From Thiothrix sp. UBA5583 (GTDB lineage Bacteria; Pseudomonadota; Gammaproteobacteria; Thiotrichales; Thiotrichaceae), in NCBI GenBank assembly GCA_002425225.1, contig DILV01000003.1, positions 38,824-102,823 on the forward strand: a stretch of DNA of 64,000 nt, read 5' to 3'. Below the pieces are notes generated by a model. The model was not told where the DNA came from. It made no database searches and saw only the letters and a list, made by a program, of their open reading frames with translations. Each line of letters opens with the position of its first letter. The stretch's first letter is position 1. Shown here in pieces: positions 37,353 through 48,414 of the stretch. The position numbers and the translations under genes are program-made.

Positions 37353-38240
37353 ATGATGCGGATTATTCTGTTGGCATTGACCAACTTTGCGGTGATGGCA
37401 GTGTTGTTTATCACCATGACAATTATCGGCAAGCTGTTTGGCATCGACATGAGCGCTGGCAGCATGGGCGGTATCCTGATGATGGCGGTGGTGTTTGGTT
37501 TTGGCGGCGCTTTCATCAGCCTGTTCATGTCCAAATGGATGGCCAAGCGCAGCATGGGGGTGCAAATCATTGACAACCCACAAACTGCACAAGAGCGCTG
37601 GCTGGTTGAAACCGTGCGCCGTCAGGCCGAAAAATCCGGGATTGGGATGCCGGAAGTAGGTATTTTCTATTCCCCCGACCCGAATGCGTTTGCCACAGGT
37701 GCAAATCGTAACAATGCACTGGTAGCCGTCAGCCAGGGTTTGTTGGATCACATGACAGCGGATGAAGTCGAAGCAGTACTGGGGCATGAAATTGGTCACA
37801 TTGCCAACGGTGACATGGTAACTCAAACCCTGCTGCAAGGCGTGCTGAACACCTTCGTGATCATTTTCGCCCGCCTGATCGGTTTGGCGGTGGACAACTT
37901 CTTCCGCAGCAGTGATGAAGAAAGCAGTGGCCCAGGTTGGGGCTATTTCATCGGCTCGATCATTGCCGAAATCTTCCTTGGCTTTGTGGCAACCGCGATT
38001 GTGATGTGGTTCTCCCGTCACCGTGAATTCAAGGCGGACATCGCAGGTGCTGATTTGGCAGGGCGTCAGAAAATGATCAACGCGCTGAAACGCCTGCAAA
38101 GCGCCCATGCGGTACACGACCTGCCGGGTGAAATGGCAGCGTTCGGTATTGCTGGTGGTTTGGGTGATGGTTTGCGTAAAGTCTTCATGACCCACCCGCC
38201 ACTGGAAGACCGCATCGCTGCGCTGGAAAACATGCGCTAA
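37353..38240 (+). CDS. htpX: Membrane zinc protease HtpX
   Basis: Inner-membrane metalloprotease that helps FtsH remove misfolded membrane proteins. Two N-terminal membrane segments (about 4-26 and 36-58), the zinc motif HEIGH at 145-149, two further hydrophobic stretches (about 160-180 and 195-220), the third zinc-ligand region with HREFKADIAGA, and the C-terminal THPPLEDRIAAL are all present. GGAGG precedes the start by 10 bases. Length 295 matches E. coli HtpX (293). Confidence 0.95.
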   Translation: MMRIILLALTNFAVMAVLFITMTIIGKLFGIDMSAGSMGGILMMAVVFGFGGAFISLFMSKWMAKRSMGVQIIDNPQTAQERWLVETVRRQAEKSGIGMPEVGIFYSPDPNAFATGANRNNALVAVSQGLLDHMTADEVEAVLGHEIGHIANGDMVTQTLLQGVLNTFVIIFARLIGLAVDNFFRSSDEESSGPGWGYFIGSIIAEIFLGFVATAIVMWFSRHREFKADIAGADLAGRQKMINALKRLQSAHAVHDLPGEMAAFGIAGGLGDGLRKVFMTHPPLEDRIAALENMR

Positions 38241-38254
38241 TTGTCGAGAACTCT

Positions 38255-38289
38255 TATAATCCCCGGTTTTCCGAATCGGGGATTTTTTT
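38255..38289 (+). terminator. htpX terminator overlapping a -10 box and the pyrD ribosome site
   Basis: AATCCCCG (38258-38265) pairs with CGGGGATT (38277-38284), followed by seven T. A perfect TATAAT (38255-38260) overlaps the 5' arm, and GGGGA in the 3' arm is the only SD-like sequence before the pyrD GTG at 38290. Three signals are thus compressed into 35 bp. Confidence 0.75.
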
Positions 38290-39306
38290 GTGTACAAGCT
38301 TCTGCGTGACGCGCTCTTCCTGTTTCCTGCGGAAACGTCCCACCATCTAGCCCTAAACTCTCTCAAACTGGCAGGTTTACTCGGCGCACTGGGCAAGTCA
38401 CAGGCATTGCCCGGTAAAACCGTGCGGGTAATGGGCATCGACTTTCCCAATCCGGTCGGTTTGGCAGCCGGTCTGGACAAGAACGGTGAATATATTGATG
38501 CGCTGGCAGCACTGGGTTTCGGTTTCATCGAAATTGGCACGGTCACGCCGCGCCCGCAACCCGGCAACCCTAAGCCACGCCTGTTCCGCCTGCCGGAAGC
38601 ACAAGGCATCATCAACCGCATGGGCTTCAACAACCAAGGCATTGATTACCTGCTGGAGAATGTGCGCAAGGCCAGTTACCAAGGCATTATCGGCATCAAT
38701 ATCGGCAAGAATTTCGATACGGCGGTGGAGAATGCCGCAGATGATTACCTGATCGGTCTTCGCAAGGCTTATTCGCACGCCCATTACATCACCGTCAATA
38801 TTTCCTCACCCAATACCCCCGGTTTGCGCAAGCTGCAATACGGTGATGACCTGAAACGTTTGCTGGAAATCTTGCGTGAAGAACAGGGCAAACTGGTTCA
38901 GCAGCATGGGCGTTACGTGCCAGTAGCTATCAAGGTTGCACCGGATTTGACCGAGGCGGAAATCCGTGACATGGCGGGGGTATTTTCCACCGTGCAGATT
39001 GATGCGCTGATTGCCACTAATACCACGCTGGACAAGTCAGCGGTGCAGGGTTTGCTCCATGCCGATGAACAGGGCGGTTTGAGTGGCAAGCCATTGACGC
39101 AGCGGGCAACCGAGGTGATTCGGCAGTTTCGGGCAGACATGGATAGCCAGATTCCGATTATTGGGGTCGGGGGGATTCTCTCAGGGCAGGATGCGCAAGC
39201 CAAGCTGGATGCAGGAGCGAGTCTGGTACAGGTTTACAGCGGGTTTATTTACCGTGGACCAGAACTGGTGCGTGAGTGTGTGGAGGCAACAAAAAAGGCC
39301 GGTTAA
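38290..39306 (+). CDS. pyrD: Dihydroorotate dehydrogenase (quinone), class 2
   Basis: Membrane-associated flavoenzyme oxidising dihydroorotate to orotate with quinone. The N-terminal helix region (MYKLLRDALFLFPAETSHHLAL) is the quinone-site extension of class 2 enzymes. NPVGLAAGLDKNGE, EIGTVTPRPQPGNPKPRLFRL, NRMGFNN, NISSPNTPGLRKLQ with the catalytic serine, ATNTTLD and GVGGILSG follow. The GTG at 38290 is needed to keep the N-terminal helix and gives 338 residues. Its own stop lies inside the downstream terminator hairpin. Confidence 0.96.
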   Translation: MYKLLRDALFLFPAETSHHLALNSLKLAGLLGALGKSQALPGKTVRVMGIDFPNPVGLAAGLDKNGEYIDALAALGFGFIEIGTVTPRPQPGNPKPRLFRLPEAQGIINRMGFNNQGIDYLLENVRKASYQGIIGINIGKNFDTAVENAADDYLIGLRKAYSHAHYITVNISSPNTPGLRKLQYGDDLKRLLEILREEQGKLVQQHGRYVPVAIKVAPDLTEAEIRDMAGVFSTVQIDALIATNTTLDKSAVQGLLHADEQGGLSGKPLTQRATEVIRQFRADMDSQIPIIGVGGILSGQDAQAKLDAGASLVQVYSGFIYRGPELVRECVEATKKAG

Positions 39307-39319
39307 TACCGACCTTTTT
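39292..39319. terminator. Bidirectional terminator between pyrD and the sulfur globule gene
   Basis: AAAAAGG-C-CGGT pairs with ACCG-A-CCTTTTT around TAAT, giving T-runs on both strands. It contains the pyrD stop codon. A second hairpin, AATCAGC/GCTGATT at 39328-39345, overlaps the stop of the minus-strand gene. Confidence 0.8.
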
Positions 39320-39343
39320 CCTCAAACAATCAGCGTGAGCTGA

Positions 39344-40186
39344 TTATTGAGCAGCAGCAGGTGCTTGCGCTGGGGCAGCAGCGGCTGGAGCAGCTTCAGC
39401 AGCAGGTGCTTGTGCTGGAGCAGCAGCGGCCGGGGCAGCTTGTGCAGGAGCTGCTGGTGTAGCGGCTTGGGCAGCAGCGTTGGTTTTTTCCTGGGCAGCA
39501 GCCATGGCTTTACGCTGTTCTTCCATTTTCTTGAAGAAGGCTTCAGCTTGGGCGCGTTGCATTTCCATTTGCTTTTGGATTTGCTCGAAGCTAGGCGCTT
39601 GTTGCATGGAGTAGCCGTAGCCAGGAGCCATCATCATCGGGTAGCCGTAGCCAGGCATTCCCATCGGAGCCTGTTGCATCATGGCAGGTGCTTGCGCTTG
39701 GCCTTGAGCAGCAGGAGCCTGTGCAGTTGGTGCTTGCATCATTGGCGCTTGTTGCATCATGTTAGGCATACCGTAACCACCCCATGGGTTGCCGCCCCAA
39801 GGATTGCCACCGGAAGTGGTGCTGTTGCTGTAGCCATACAGGTTGTTGTAGGCATTGCCGTAGCCATAGCCACTACCTTGCAGGTTGCTGGCTGCGTCGC
39901 CACGGCCTTGACCATAGACATCAGAATCCATGTCGGATTTGCCTTTGCCTTTGAAAGTGATGGTGAAATCCATTTCGCCGTCAGCGTTGCCTTTACCGCG
40001 ACCCCAGCCGCTGGTATCGCCAGCGCCAGTGCCGTAGCCTTGACCATAACCGCTGGTGTTGCCTTGACCGGAACCGTAGCCTTGGCCAGTGCCACTGCCG
40101 TTGTCGAAACCGTCGAAGAAGTTTGCAGAAGCAACGCCGGAAGCTGCGAGCAGTGCCACCATCAGTGCAATTTTAGTATGTTTCAT
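39344..40186 (-). CDS. Probable sulfur globule envelope protein
   Basis: A 280-residue secreted protein. The signal peptide is MKHTKIALMVALLAASGVASA, cleaved before NFFDGF. The mature part has a Gly/Tyr-rich domain with many GYG, GQG and GRG units around a DFTITFKGKGKSDMDSD core, then NPWGG repeats, a Met/Gln/Pro-rich part with MMQQAP and YGYPMMMAPGYGY, a short charged helix (QKQMEMQRAQAEAFFKKMEEQRK) and an Ala/Pro/Gln tail. Signal peptide plus Gly/Tyr-rich repeats fits proteins coating intracellular sulfur globules in Thiotrichales and purple sulfur bacteria. AGAGG precedes the ATG. Other structural cell-surface proteins cannot be excluded. Confidence 0.68.
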   Translation of the reverse strand: MKHTKIALMVALLAASGVASANFFDGFDNGSGTGQGYGSGQGNTSGYGQGYGTGAGDTSGWGRGKGNADGEMDFTITFKGKGKSDMDSDVYGQGRGDAASNLQGSGYGYGNAYNNLYGYSNSTTSGGNPWGGNPWGGYGMPNMMQQAPMMQAPTAQAPAAQGQAQAPAMMQQAPMGMPGYGYPMMMAPGYGYSMQQAPSFEQIQKQMEMQRAQAEAFFKKMEEQRKAMAAAQEKTNAAAQAATPAAPAQAAPAAAAPAQAPAAEAAPAAAAPAQAPAAAQ

Positions 40187-40239
40187 GAAGTATACCTCTA
40201 GCGGAGAAAGTGCGCCCGTCGGCGCGGTTAAGAAGGATA

Positions 40240-40279
40240 ATGCTTTAATATAAGCATATGTTAATATTCTTATTGTCAA
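40240..40279 (-). promoter_or_regulatory. Candidate promoter of the sulfur globule gene
   Basis: On the minus strand a consensus TTGACA (40274-40279) is 15 bp from TATGCT (40253-40258). The -10 overlaps an inverted repeat ATGCTT-6-AAGCAT (40240-40257), a possible operator. The rest of the 185-bp gap is AT-rich and must also hold the divergent hpt promoter. Confidence 0.45.
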
Positions 40280-40371
40280 AATGCAAGGGTATGAACACTG
40301 AATTTCGCTGTTTCATGCATTTTGTTTAATTTAAGTTAGAATACGCCCTTGTTTCATATCTGGACAGGAAC

Positions 40372-40929
40372 ATGGGAATTACACCTGAGCAGGCTCTTCA
40401 GGCCATGCATGAGGCCGATCTGCTGTTTTCCGCAGCACAGATCACCGAGGCGCTGGATGTATTGGCGCAAGAAATCAGTCAGGCACTCAGCGATAAAAAC
40501 CCGCTGGTGCTGTGCATTATGAACGGCGGGGTCATCATGAGTGGTCATCTGTTGACCCGGCTGGATTTTCCGCTGGAACAGGATTATCTGCACGCGACCC
40601 GTTACCGTGGTGCAACCAGTGGTAGCCGTACCATTAGCTGGTTGCACAAGCCGGAAACACCCTTGGCAGGGCGGCATGTGCTGTTGGTGGATGACATTCT
40701 GGATGAAGGTTATACCTTGCGCGAGATTCGCCACTGGTGTGAAGAGCAGGGTGCGGCCTCCGTGCATGTGGCAGTACTGGCTGACAAACAACATGAGCGG
40801 CGGGTGGAAGGCATTGCCTGTGATTTCACAGCCTTGCCATTGCCTGACCGCTATGTGTTCGGCTTTGGCATGGATTACAAGGAATACTGGCGCAATGCCA
40901 ACGGTATCTACGCTGTGCGTGGTTTATAA
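40372..40929 (+). CDS. hpt: Hypoxanthine-guanine phosphoribosyltransferase
   Basis: Salvages hypoxanthine and guanine to IMP and GMP with PRPP. The PRPP-binding loop is VLLVDDILDEGYTL, with LVLCIMNGGVIMSGHLL at the N-terminal side and DRYVFGFGMDYKEYWRN at the C-terminal side. The 185-residue protein is of the short bacterial type. The methylthioinosine phosphorylase gene follows after 15 bp; that enzyme makes hypoxanthine, so the two form a linear salvage route. Confidence 0.9.
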   Translation: MGITPEQALQAMHEADLLFSAAQITEALDVLAQEISQALSDKNPLVLCIMNGGVIMSGHLLTRLDFPLEQDYLHATRYRGATSGSRTISWLHKPETPLAGRHVLLVDDILDEGYTLREIRHWCEEQGAASVHVAVLADKQHERRVEGIACDFTALPLPDRYVFGFGMDYKEYWRNANGIYAVRGL

Positions 40930-40944
40930 AAAAGGAAAAGGAAC

Positions 40945-41682
40945 ATGACAATCGAATTTGCCGTGATCGGTGGAACCGGCCTGACCCAAATTGAAGGTCT
41001 GGAAGTAATTCACCGCGAAGTAGTACACACACCTTATGGCGAGCCTTCTGGCCCGATCACGCATGGCATGATTGAAGGCAAGCGCATTGCCTTTCTGGCG
41101 CGGCATGGTTACACACACAATATTCCACCGCACAAGATCAACTACCGTGCGAATCTGTGGGCGTTGAACAGTCTGGGTATAAAAAAAGTGGTGGCAGTGG
41201 CGGCGGTCGGTGGTATTACCTCGGAAATGGAGCCAACCCGCCTGGTCATTCCTGACCAGCTCGTCGATTATACCTACGGGCGTGCACATACCTACTTTGA
41301 AGAAGGTCTGACCCACGTCACCCATATTGATTTTTCCTGGCCTTATTGTGCCGATATGCGTAATGCCTTACTGGCAGCAGCAAAGTGTGCAGGGCTGGAT
41401 GTAGTGCCGCATGGAACCTATGCCGTTACTCAGGGGCCACGTCTGGAAACCGCCGCAGAAATCGCCCGGCTGGAACGTGATGGTTGTGACATTGTAGGCA
41501 TGACTGCCATGCCGGAAGCCTCGCTGGCGCGTGAGCTTGACCTTTGCTACGCCAGTTGTTCGGTGGTTGCCAACTGGGCAGCAGGCAAGAGTGATGAAGA
41601 AATCACGATGGATGACATCCAGCAGAACCTGCTGGTTGGCATGGCTAATGCCCGCGCTTTGCTGCGCGGATTGCTCTGCTAA
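40945..41682 (+). CDS. S-methyl-5'-thioinosine phosphorylase
   Basis: Phosphorolyses 5'-methylthioinosine, a by-product of polyamine and quorum-signal synthesis after deamination, to hypoxanthine and methylthioribose-1-phosphate. The PNP/MTAP family fold shows AVIGGTGLTQIEGLE, FLARHGYTHNIPPHKINYRAN, GTYAVTQGPRLETAAEI and GMTAMPEASLARELDLCYA. At the purine site the sequence is VVANWAAG with Asn, where adenosine-type MTAPs have Asp; this favours a 6-oxopurine substrate, as in the Pseudomonas enzyme. AAAAGGAAAAGG precedes the ATG. No mtnA-type genes lie nearby. Confidence 0.85.
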   Translation: MTIEFAVIGGTGLTQIEGLEVIHREVVHTPYGEPSGPITHGMIEGKRIAFLARHGYTHNIPPHKINYRANLWALNSLGIKKVVAVAAVGGITSEMEPTRLVIPDQLVDYTYGRAHTYFEEGLTHVTHIDFSWPYCADMRNALLAAAKCAGLDVVPHGTYAVTQGPRLETAAEIARLERDGCDIVGMTAMPEASLARELDLCYASCSVVANWAAGKSDEEITMDDIQQNLLVGMANARALLRGLLC

Positions 41683-41688
41683 AGCCGG

Positions 41689-42165
41689 ATGGTGAATCCC
41701 CAGCCTCCCGTGCATTTGCTTGTGGAGGTTTCCAGCCGTTTAAGGGCATTTCTGCTGGTAAGCCATTTGTTGGCGGCGCTGGTAGTGATGTTCATGCCTG
41801 CCATGCCGTGGTGGGGTCAGTTGTTGTTACTGGTGGCGGTTGCGCTGTCAGTGGGCTATTTCTGGCGCTTGCATGTGTGGCGGACTGACCCCCGTTCGGT
41901 GCTGGATGCGCGTTTTTATGCCAGCGACAACTGGTTGTTGCGCACGCCTGTCGGGAGTGTGTTTGCGGTGCTGGACGACAGCAGTTTCCTGCATCCGTGG
42001 TTGTGTGTGCTGAACTTGCGTACCCGTCATGGTCGCGTGCACACCCTGATCCTGTTCCCGGATAGTGTACCTGCTGACAGCTTGCGGCAATTAAGGGTAA
42101 GGGTCAGGTTTGACCAAGGCGAGCCGGAAAAAAATAACCCTTCCCGGCGCAATGGGAAGGGTTAA
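41689..42165 (+). CDS. YgfX-like two-helix membrane protein
   Basis: A 158-residue protein with two adjacent membrane segments (about 20-38 and 43-60) followed by a soluble beta-rich part ending in ADSLRQLRVRVRF. This layout and the LRQLRVRxRF ending match the YgfX (CptA) family, linked in E. coli to SdhE and to toxicity on cell-shape proteins. sdhE is not adjacent here. The last ten codons lie inside a terminator hairpin for the opposite gene, so the KNNPSRRNGKG tail is probably not functional sequence. Confidence 0.55.
   Translation: MVNPQPPVHLLVEVSSRLRAFLLVSHLLAALVVMFMPAMPWWGQLLLLVAVALSVGYFWRLHVWRTDPRSVLDARFYASDNWLLRTPVGSVFAVLDDSSFLHPWLCVLNLRTRHGRVHTLILFPDSVPADSLRQLRVRVRFDQGEPEKNNPSRRNGKG
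42127..42163 (-). terminator. Terminator of the Ala/Pro-rich exported protein gene
   Basis: AACCCTTCCC (42136-42145) pairs with GGGAAGGGTT (42154-42163); the run of seven A at 42128-42134 is a T-run on the minus strand. It overlaps the 3' end of the YgfX-like gene. Confidence 0.82.
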
Positions 42166-42217
42166 CCAAGGGCTCTCATGTATTTTTATGATGGACTAAG
42201 GGGTGCTTTCCCAGGGC

Positions 42218-42553
42218 TTATTTGTCACCGTCTTTCTTGCCATTGTCCTTGGTATCTTCTTTGACGGAAGTGTCAGCCGGGGCTTCTGCGGCAGGGGCAG
42301 TGTTGGCAGCAGGGGTTTCTACGGCTGGGGTGTCCGCAGCAGGGGCTGACGTTTCGGCTTTGTCGTCTTTGCTGTCATCTGCCTGTGGAGCCTGCTGTTG
42401 TGGCTGCTGCTCAACTTTGGGGGCTTCAGGAGCAGGAGCCGGGGCAGGTGCAGGAGCTGGTTCCGGGGTGGGTGCGGGCGCAGCACCAGCCAGAACAGCA
42501 CCAGAACTTGCCAGCATGGCAGCAGACATCAGGGCGAGAATGAACTTTTTCAT
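42218..42553 (-). CDS. Ala/Pro-rich exported protein, unassigned
   Basis: A 111-residue protein with a clear signal peptide (MKKFILALMSAAMLASSGAVLA). The mature part is low-complexity: (PA)n-type repeats APTPEPAPAPAPAPAPEAP, a Gln-rich patch, an acidic DDSKDDKAE patch, Ala/Pro/Thr repeats and a charged KEDTKDNGKKDGDK tail. I recognise no family. The start is the ATG after AAGGAG (42553); an upstream frame is open but lacks a signal sequence. It could be a periplasmic spacer or envelope-linked protein. It is divergent from recB. Confidence 0.75.
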   Translation of the reverse strand: MKKFILALMSAAMLASSGAVLAGAAPAPTPEPAPAPAPAPAPEAPKVEQQPQQQAPQADDSKDDKAETSAPAADTPAVETPAANTAPAAEAPADTSVKEDTKDNGKKDGDK

Positions 42554-42739
42554 GGGGTTCTCCTTAACGGGTTTATTGTATGACGATGGTAAAATGCCGG
42601 ACGCTTTCCTTTGCCAGGCATTAAGCTGTGAGCAGTTTCCCGTCATCCTGATTGGGTTGCTGAACACAAACTTAACAACTAAAACGACTGGTTACAGATT
42701 CGGTTGACAGGAATTCAAAAAATTTTTGATGATTTGCCC

Positions 42740-45700
42740 ATGCAGACACTTAACGCCCAAACTGTCCCACTGACAGGCAGTAACCTGATCGAAGCCAGTG
42801 CCGGAACTGGCAAGACCTGGACGATTTCCTGGTTGTACCTGCGGCTGGTAGCAAGCCATGGTCTGGCAGTCAGCCAGATTCTGGTCGTAACTTATACCGA
42901 AGCTGCGACCGCCGAGTTGCGCGACCGTATCCGCAAACGGCTGGCGGATGCGCTGGCGTTTCTGGAAGGGCGTGCCCACGAGGAAGATTACGCTGCCTTG
43001 TTGCAGGAAACGGCCTTGGCTGATGCCATCCAGCGTTTGCAGTTGGCGCTGGTGAGTTTCGATGAAGCCGCCATTTTCACCATCCACGGTTTTTGCAAAC
43101 GGGTACTGGCGGAGAATGCGTTTGAAGCCCATTTGCCGTTTGAAAGTGAGCTGGTAGCCAATGAAGATGACCTGTTGACCGAGTTGAGCGACCAGTTCTG
43201 GTATCAGCATTTTCTGTCGCCTGATGCCTTGCACTTGAGTCTGCTGAAACAGGAGGGGTTGACCCCTGACAAACTGCTGGCGAGTGTGCGCCATTTCATC
43301 GGCAAGCCGTATTTACAGGAAAGCATTCCACTGGTGACAGCAGAGGTGTTTCAGGCAAGCCAGGTTGCATTCCTTGCCCAGCTTCAGGCGTGCGCCAGTG
43401 TGTGGGACAGTGAGCAAGCCAGCATCATGACGCTGTTGCAGCAAGCCATCAGCAACAAGGTGCTAAACGGGCAGGCATACAAGGCGGACAAACTGGCTGG
43501 CTGGCTTGAGGTGCTGGAAAACCTGTTCAGCACGCAGGTGATGCCGAAAGACAGTTTGGGGATTCTGGAAAAGTTTACCCACCGTTTGCTGGCAGCCAAG
43601 ACCAACAAGGGCAAGCCAACGCCCGACCACGCCTTTTTCAGGGCGATGGATGACTTGCTGCAAGTTTATGCGTGCGTGGCAGAATTGTTGCCCCAGGCGC
43701 TGGAAAGCCTGCGCTTGCAATTACTGCATCATTTGCGGCGGGAATTGCCCCGGCGCAAGCAGCAACTCGGCATACTGACTTTTGATGATCTGTTGCTGCA
43801 TTTGCGTCATGCGCTGGCGGAACACGATGGGCTGGCGTTGCGTCTGGCAGAACAATACCGTGCCGCCCTGATTGACGAGTTTCAGGATACTGACCCGATC
43901 CAGTACGAAATTTTCGGGCGGATTTATCAGGCTGGCCCGGAACAACGGGTGTTTTATGTGGGCGACCCCAAACAGGCCATTTACGGTTTCCGCGGGGCGG
44001 ATATTTATACCTACCTGCAAGCTGCCAATGCCGTACAGCACCGCTACACGCTGGGACACAATTTCCGTTCACATGATGACGTATTGCAGGGGCTGAACCA
44101 GTTGTTCGGGCAATCGGCTGATCCGTTCCGCAGTGCTATCCAGTACGAAGCAGTCAGGGCAGGGCGGGAGCAGGATGCGCTGCTGGTAGAGGGTATGACT
44201 CCCATTCGCTTGTGGGATTGGGATGTGCTGGGGGAAGGCTGCAATGCCACCCAAGTGCAGGATGCGGTAGCAGAAGCAACGGCTAATGACATCGCCCGCT
44301 TGCTGACTGCTGCGCAGGCGGGGGAGGCTTGCATTGGTTCCCGCTCAATCCGCAGCAACGATATTGCCGTACTGGTACGCACCAACCAGCAAGGCCAGCG
44401 TATCAAGCAGGCATTGCTGGAACGTGGCATTGCGAGTGTGCAGAAATCCACCGATAACGTGTTTGCCAGCCGTGAAGCCAGCGAATTGCGAGCCGTATTG
44501 CGAGCCATCGCCGAGCCGGGTAATGAAACTGCGCTGAAACAGGCACTGGTGACGGAACTGTTTGCTTGCGATGCGGCTCATCTGTCTGCGCTGGATGAAC
44601 AGCCGGACATGCTGGAAACAGAACTGGAAACTTTCCACGCCTGGCACAAGCTGTGGCATTCGCAGGGTTTCATGCCGATGTTCCGGCAAATGCTGTTGCA
44701 ACGCGACTTGTATGCACACTTGCTGGTACTGGCAGATGGGGAACGCCGCCTGACCAACCTGTTGCACCTTGCCGAACTAGTACATACCGAAGGCCGTTTG
44801 CAGGGGCACGGGATGCACGCCCTGATCCGCTGGTTGCAGCAAAAAGCCGAAGCTGCCCTCAAGGATGAAACCCACCAGTTACGCCTGGAAAGTGATGAAA
44901 ACCTGGTGCAGATCGTCACTATCCACAAAAGCAAGGGGTTGGAATACGGTATCGTGTATTGCCCTTACCTGTGGCTGGAACGTGATCCCAAAAGCCCGCC
45001 TGCCTGGTTTAGCTGGTTTGACCCGGCGAGTGGTGCATCCTGTTTGCAGGCACAGATGCTGGCACTGGATGAGGAAAAACGGGCGGCAGCCGCAGCGGAA
45101 AAAGCTGAAGCCCTGCGCCTGTTGTATGTGGCTGTTACCCGCGCCAAATACCATTGTACGATTGTGCTGGTCAGCGGGCGTATTAACACGTTCGATTATT
45201 ATTCAGCCCTGGGCTGGCTGTTGTTCGGAGATTTGCCCAACGCCCAAGAGCTGCTGGGCAAGTTGCGCAAGGATGGAATGCCGCCGGAAGAACGCCAGCA
45301 GCTTATGCACCAGCGTTTGCAGGCTATTGTAGAGAATTCTGCCGGACGTATCAGTCACACGCCATTACCGGATACGATGGTTTGTACCCGTTACCAGCCA
45401 TCTGTCGAACGTCTGGACATGCAGTTCCGCCATTTTGACCACCGTTTGCCCCCCGTGCCGCGTGTTGGCAGTTTCAGTGGGCTGGTGGCTGGCAGGCATG
45501 ATGAACAGCCCGATTATGACACGCTGGTTTGGCAAACGCCGGTAGCACATGAACTGGCACGTACTGCCTTTCCACGTGGAGCACTGGCGGGTAGTTGCCT
45601 GCACAAGATGCTGGAAGAACTGGATTTCCGGCAGGCAGTGGGCGAGCAACGGGACGGTGTGTTGCTGCCTGCCTTGCAGCGGCATGGGCTGGCAGAACGC

Positions 45701-46281
45701 TGGCTGGGGGCAGCAGAACATTTGCTGGATAATGCCTTGCACACGCCGTTGCTGGCTGCTTCCAACCTGACGCTGGCAATGTTGGGTAAAGAGCAGCGTC
45801 TGGATGAACTGGAGTTTTATTTCCCGGTGGCAAAGCTGCGGCTCAAGGCGTTGCAGGCAGTCTTGCATCAGCACTTGCCTGTGACATGGGAAGACATCCA
45901 TGCTGCCATCGACAAGTTGAAATTCAGCCAGTTGACGGGTTATATGAAAGGTTTTATCGACCTGGTGTTTGAAGCTGTTGGACAGTATTACATTGTTGAC
46001 TACAAGTCCAACGAGCTGGGGGCAGAAGCTACAGACTACACTCAGGCAGCGATACAGCAGGCCATCGCGGAGCACCATTATTACCTGCAATACCTGATCT
46101 ATTGTCTGGCATTACATCGTTACCTGCGTTCACGACTGCCGGATTATGCCTGGGATACGCATGTCGGCGGGGTTCTGTACCTGTTTTTGCGGGGAATGCA
46201 GCCTGCCAGCCCGACCTCTGGGGTTTTCCTGCATAAACCACCGTTGGCTCTGGTGGAAGCGCTTGATCGCCTGATGTGGGA

Positions 46282-46285
<4 letters not shown>
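42740..46285 (+). CDS. recB: Exodeoxyribonuclease V subunit beta
   Basis: Helicase-nuclease subunit of RecBCD, which processes double-strand breaks. Superfamily 1A motifs are in order: Walker A EASAGTGKTWTI, FTIHGFCKRVL, LIDEFQDTDPIQYEIF, VGDPKQAIYGFRGADIYTY, HNFRSH, VTIHKSKGLEYGIVYCP and LLYVAVTRAKY. The C-terminal nuclease has GFIDLVF, VDYKSNELG and a following YYLQYLIYCLALHRYL, so it looks active. ATG 42740 gives 1181 residues, normal for RecB. recC and recD are not beside it, unlike in E. coli. It ends overlapping tcdA tail to tail by 4 bp. Confidence 0.95.
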
Positions 46286-48395
<2,110 letters not shown>

Positions 48396-48414
48396 TCAAT
48401 GTGTAAGTCAAATG

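Noticed and set aside
37101..38642. A 513-codon minus-strand frame across parC, htpX and pyrD
   Set aside because: It crosses three well-identified genes and a terminator and has no recognisable domain.
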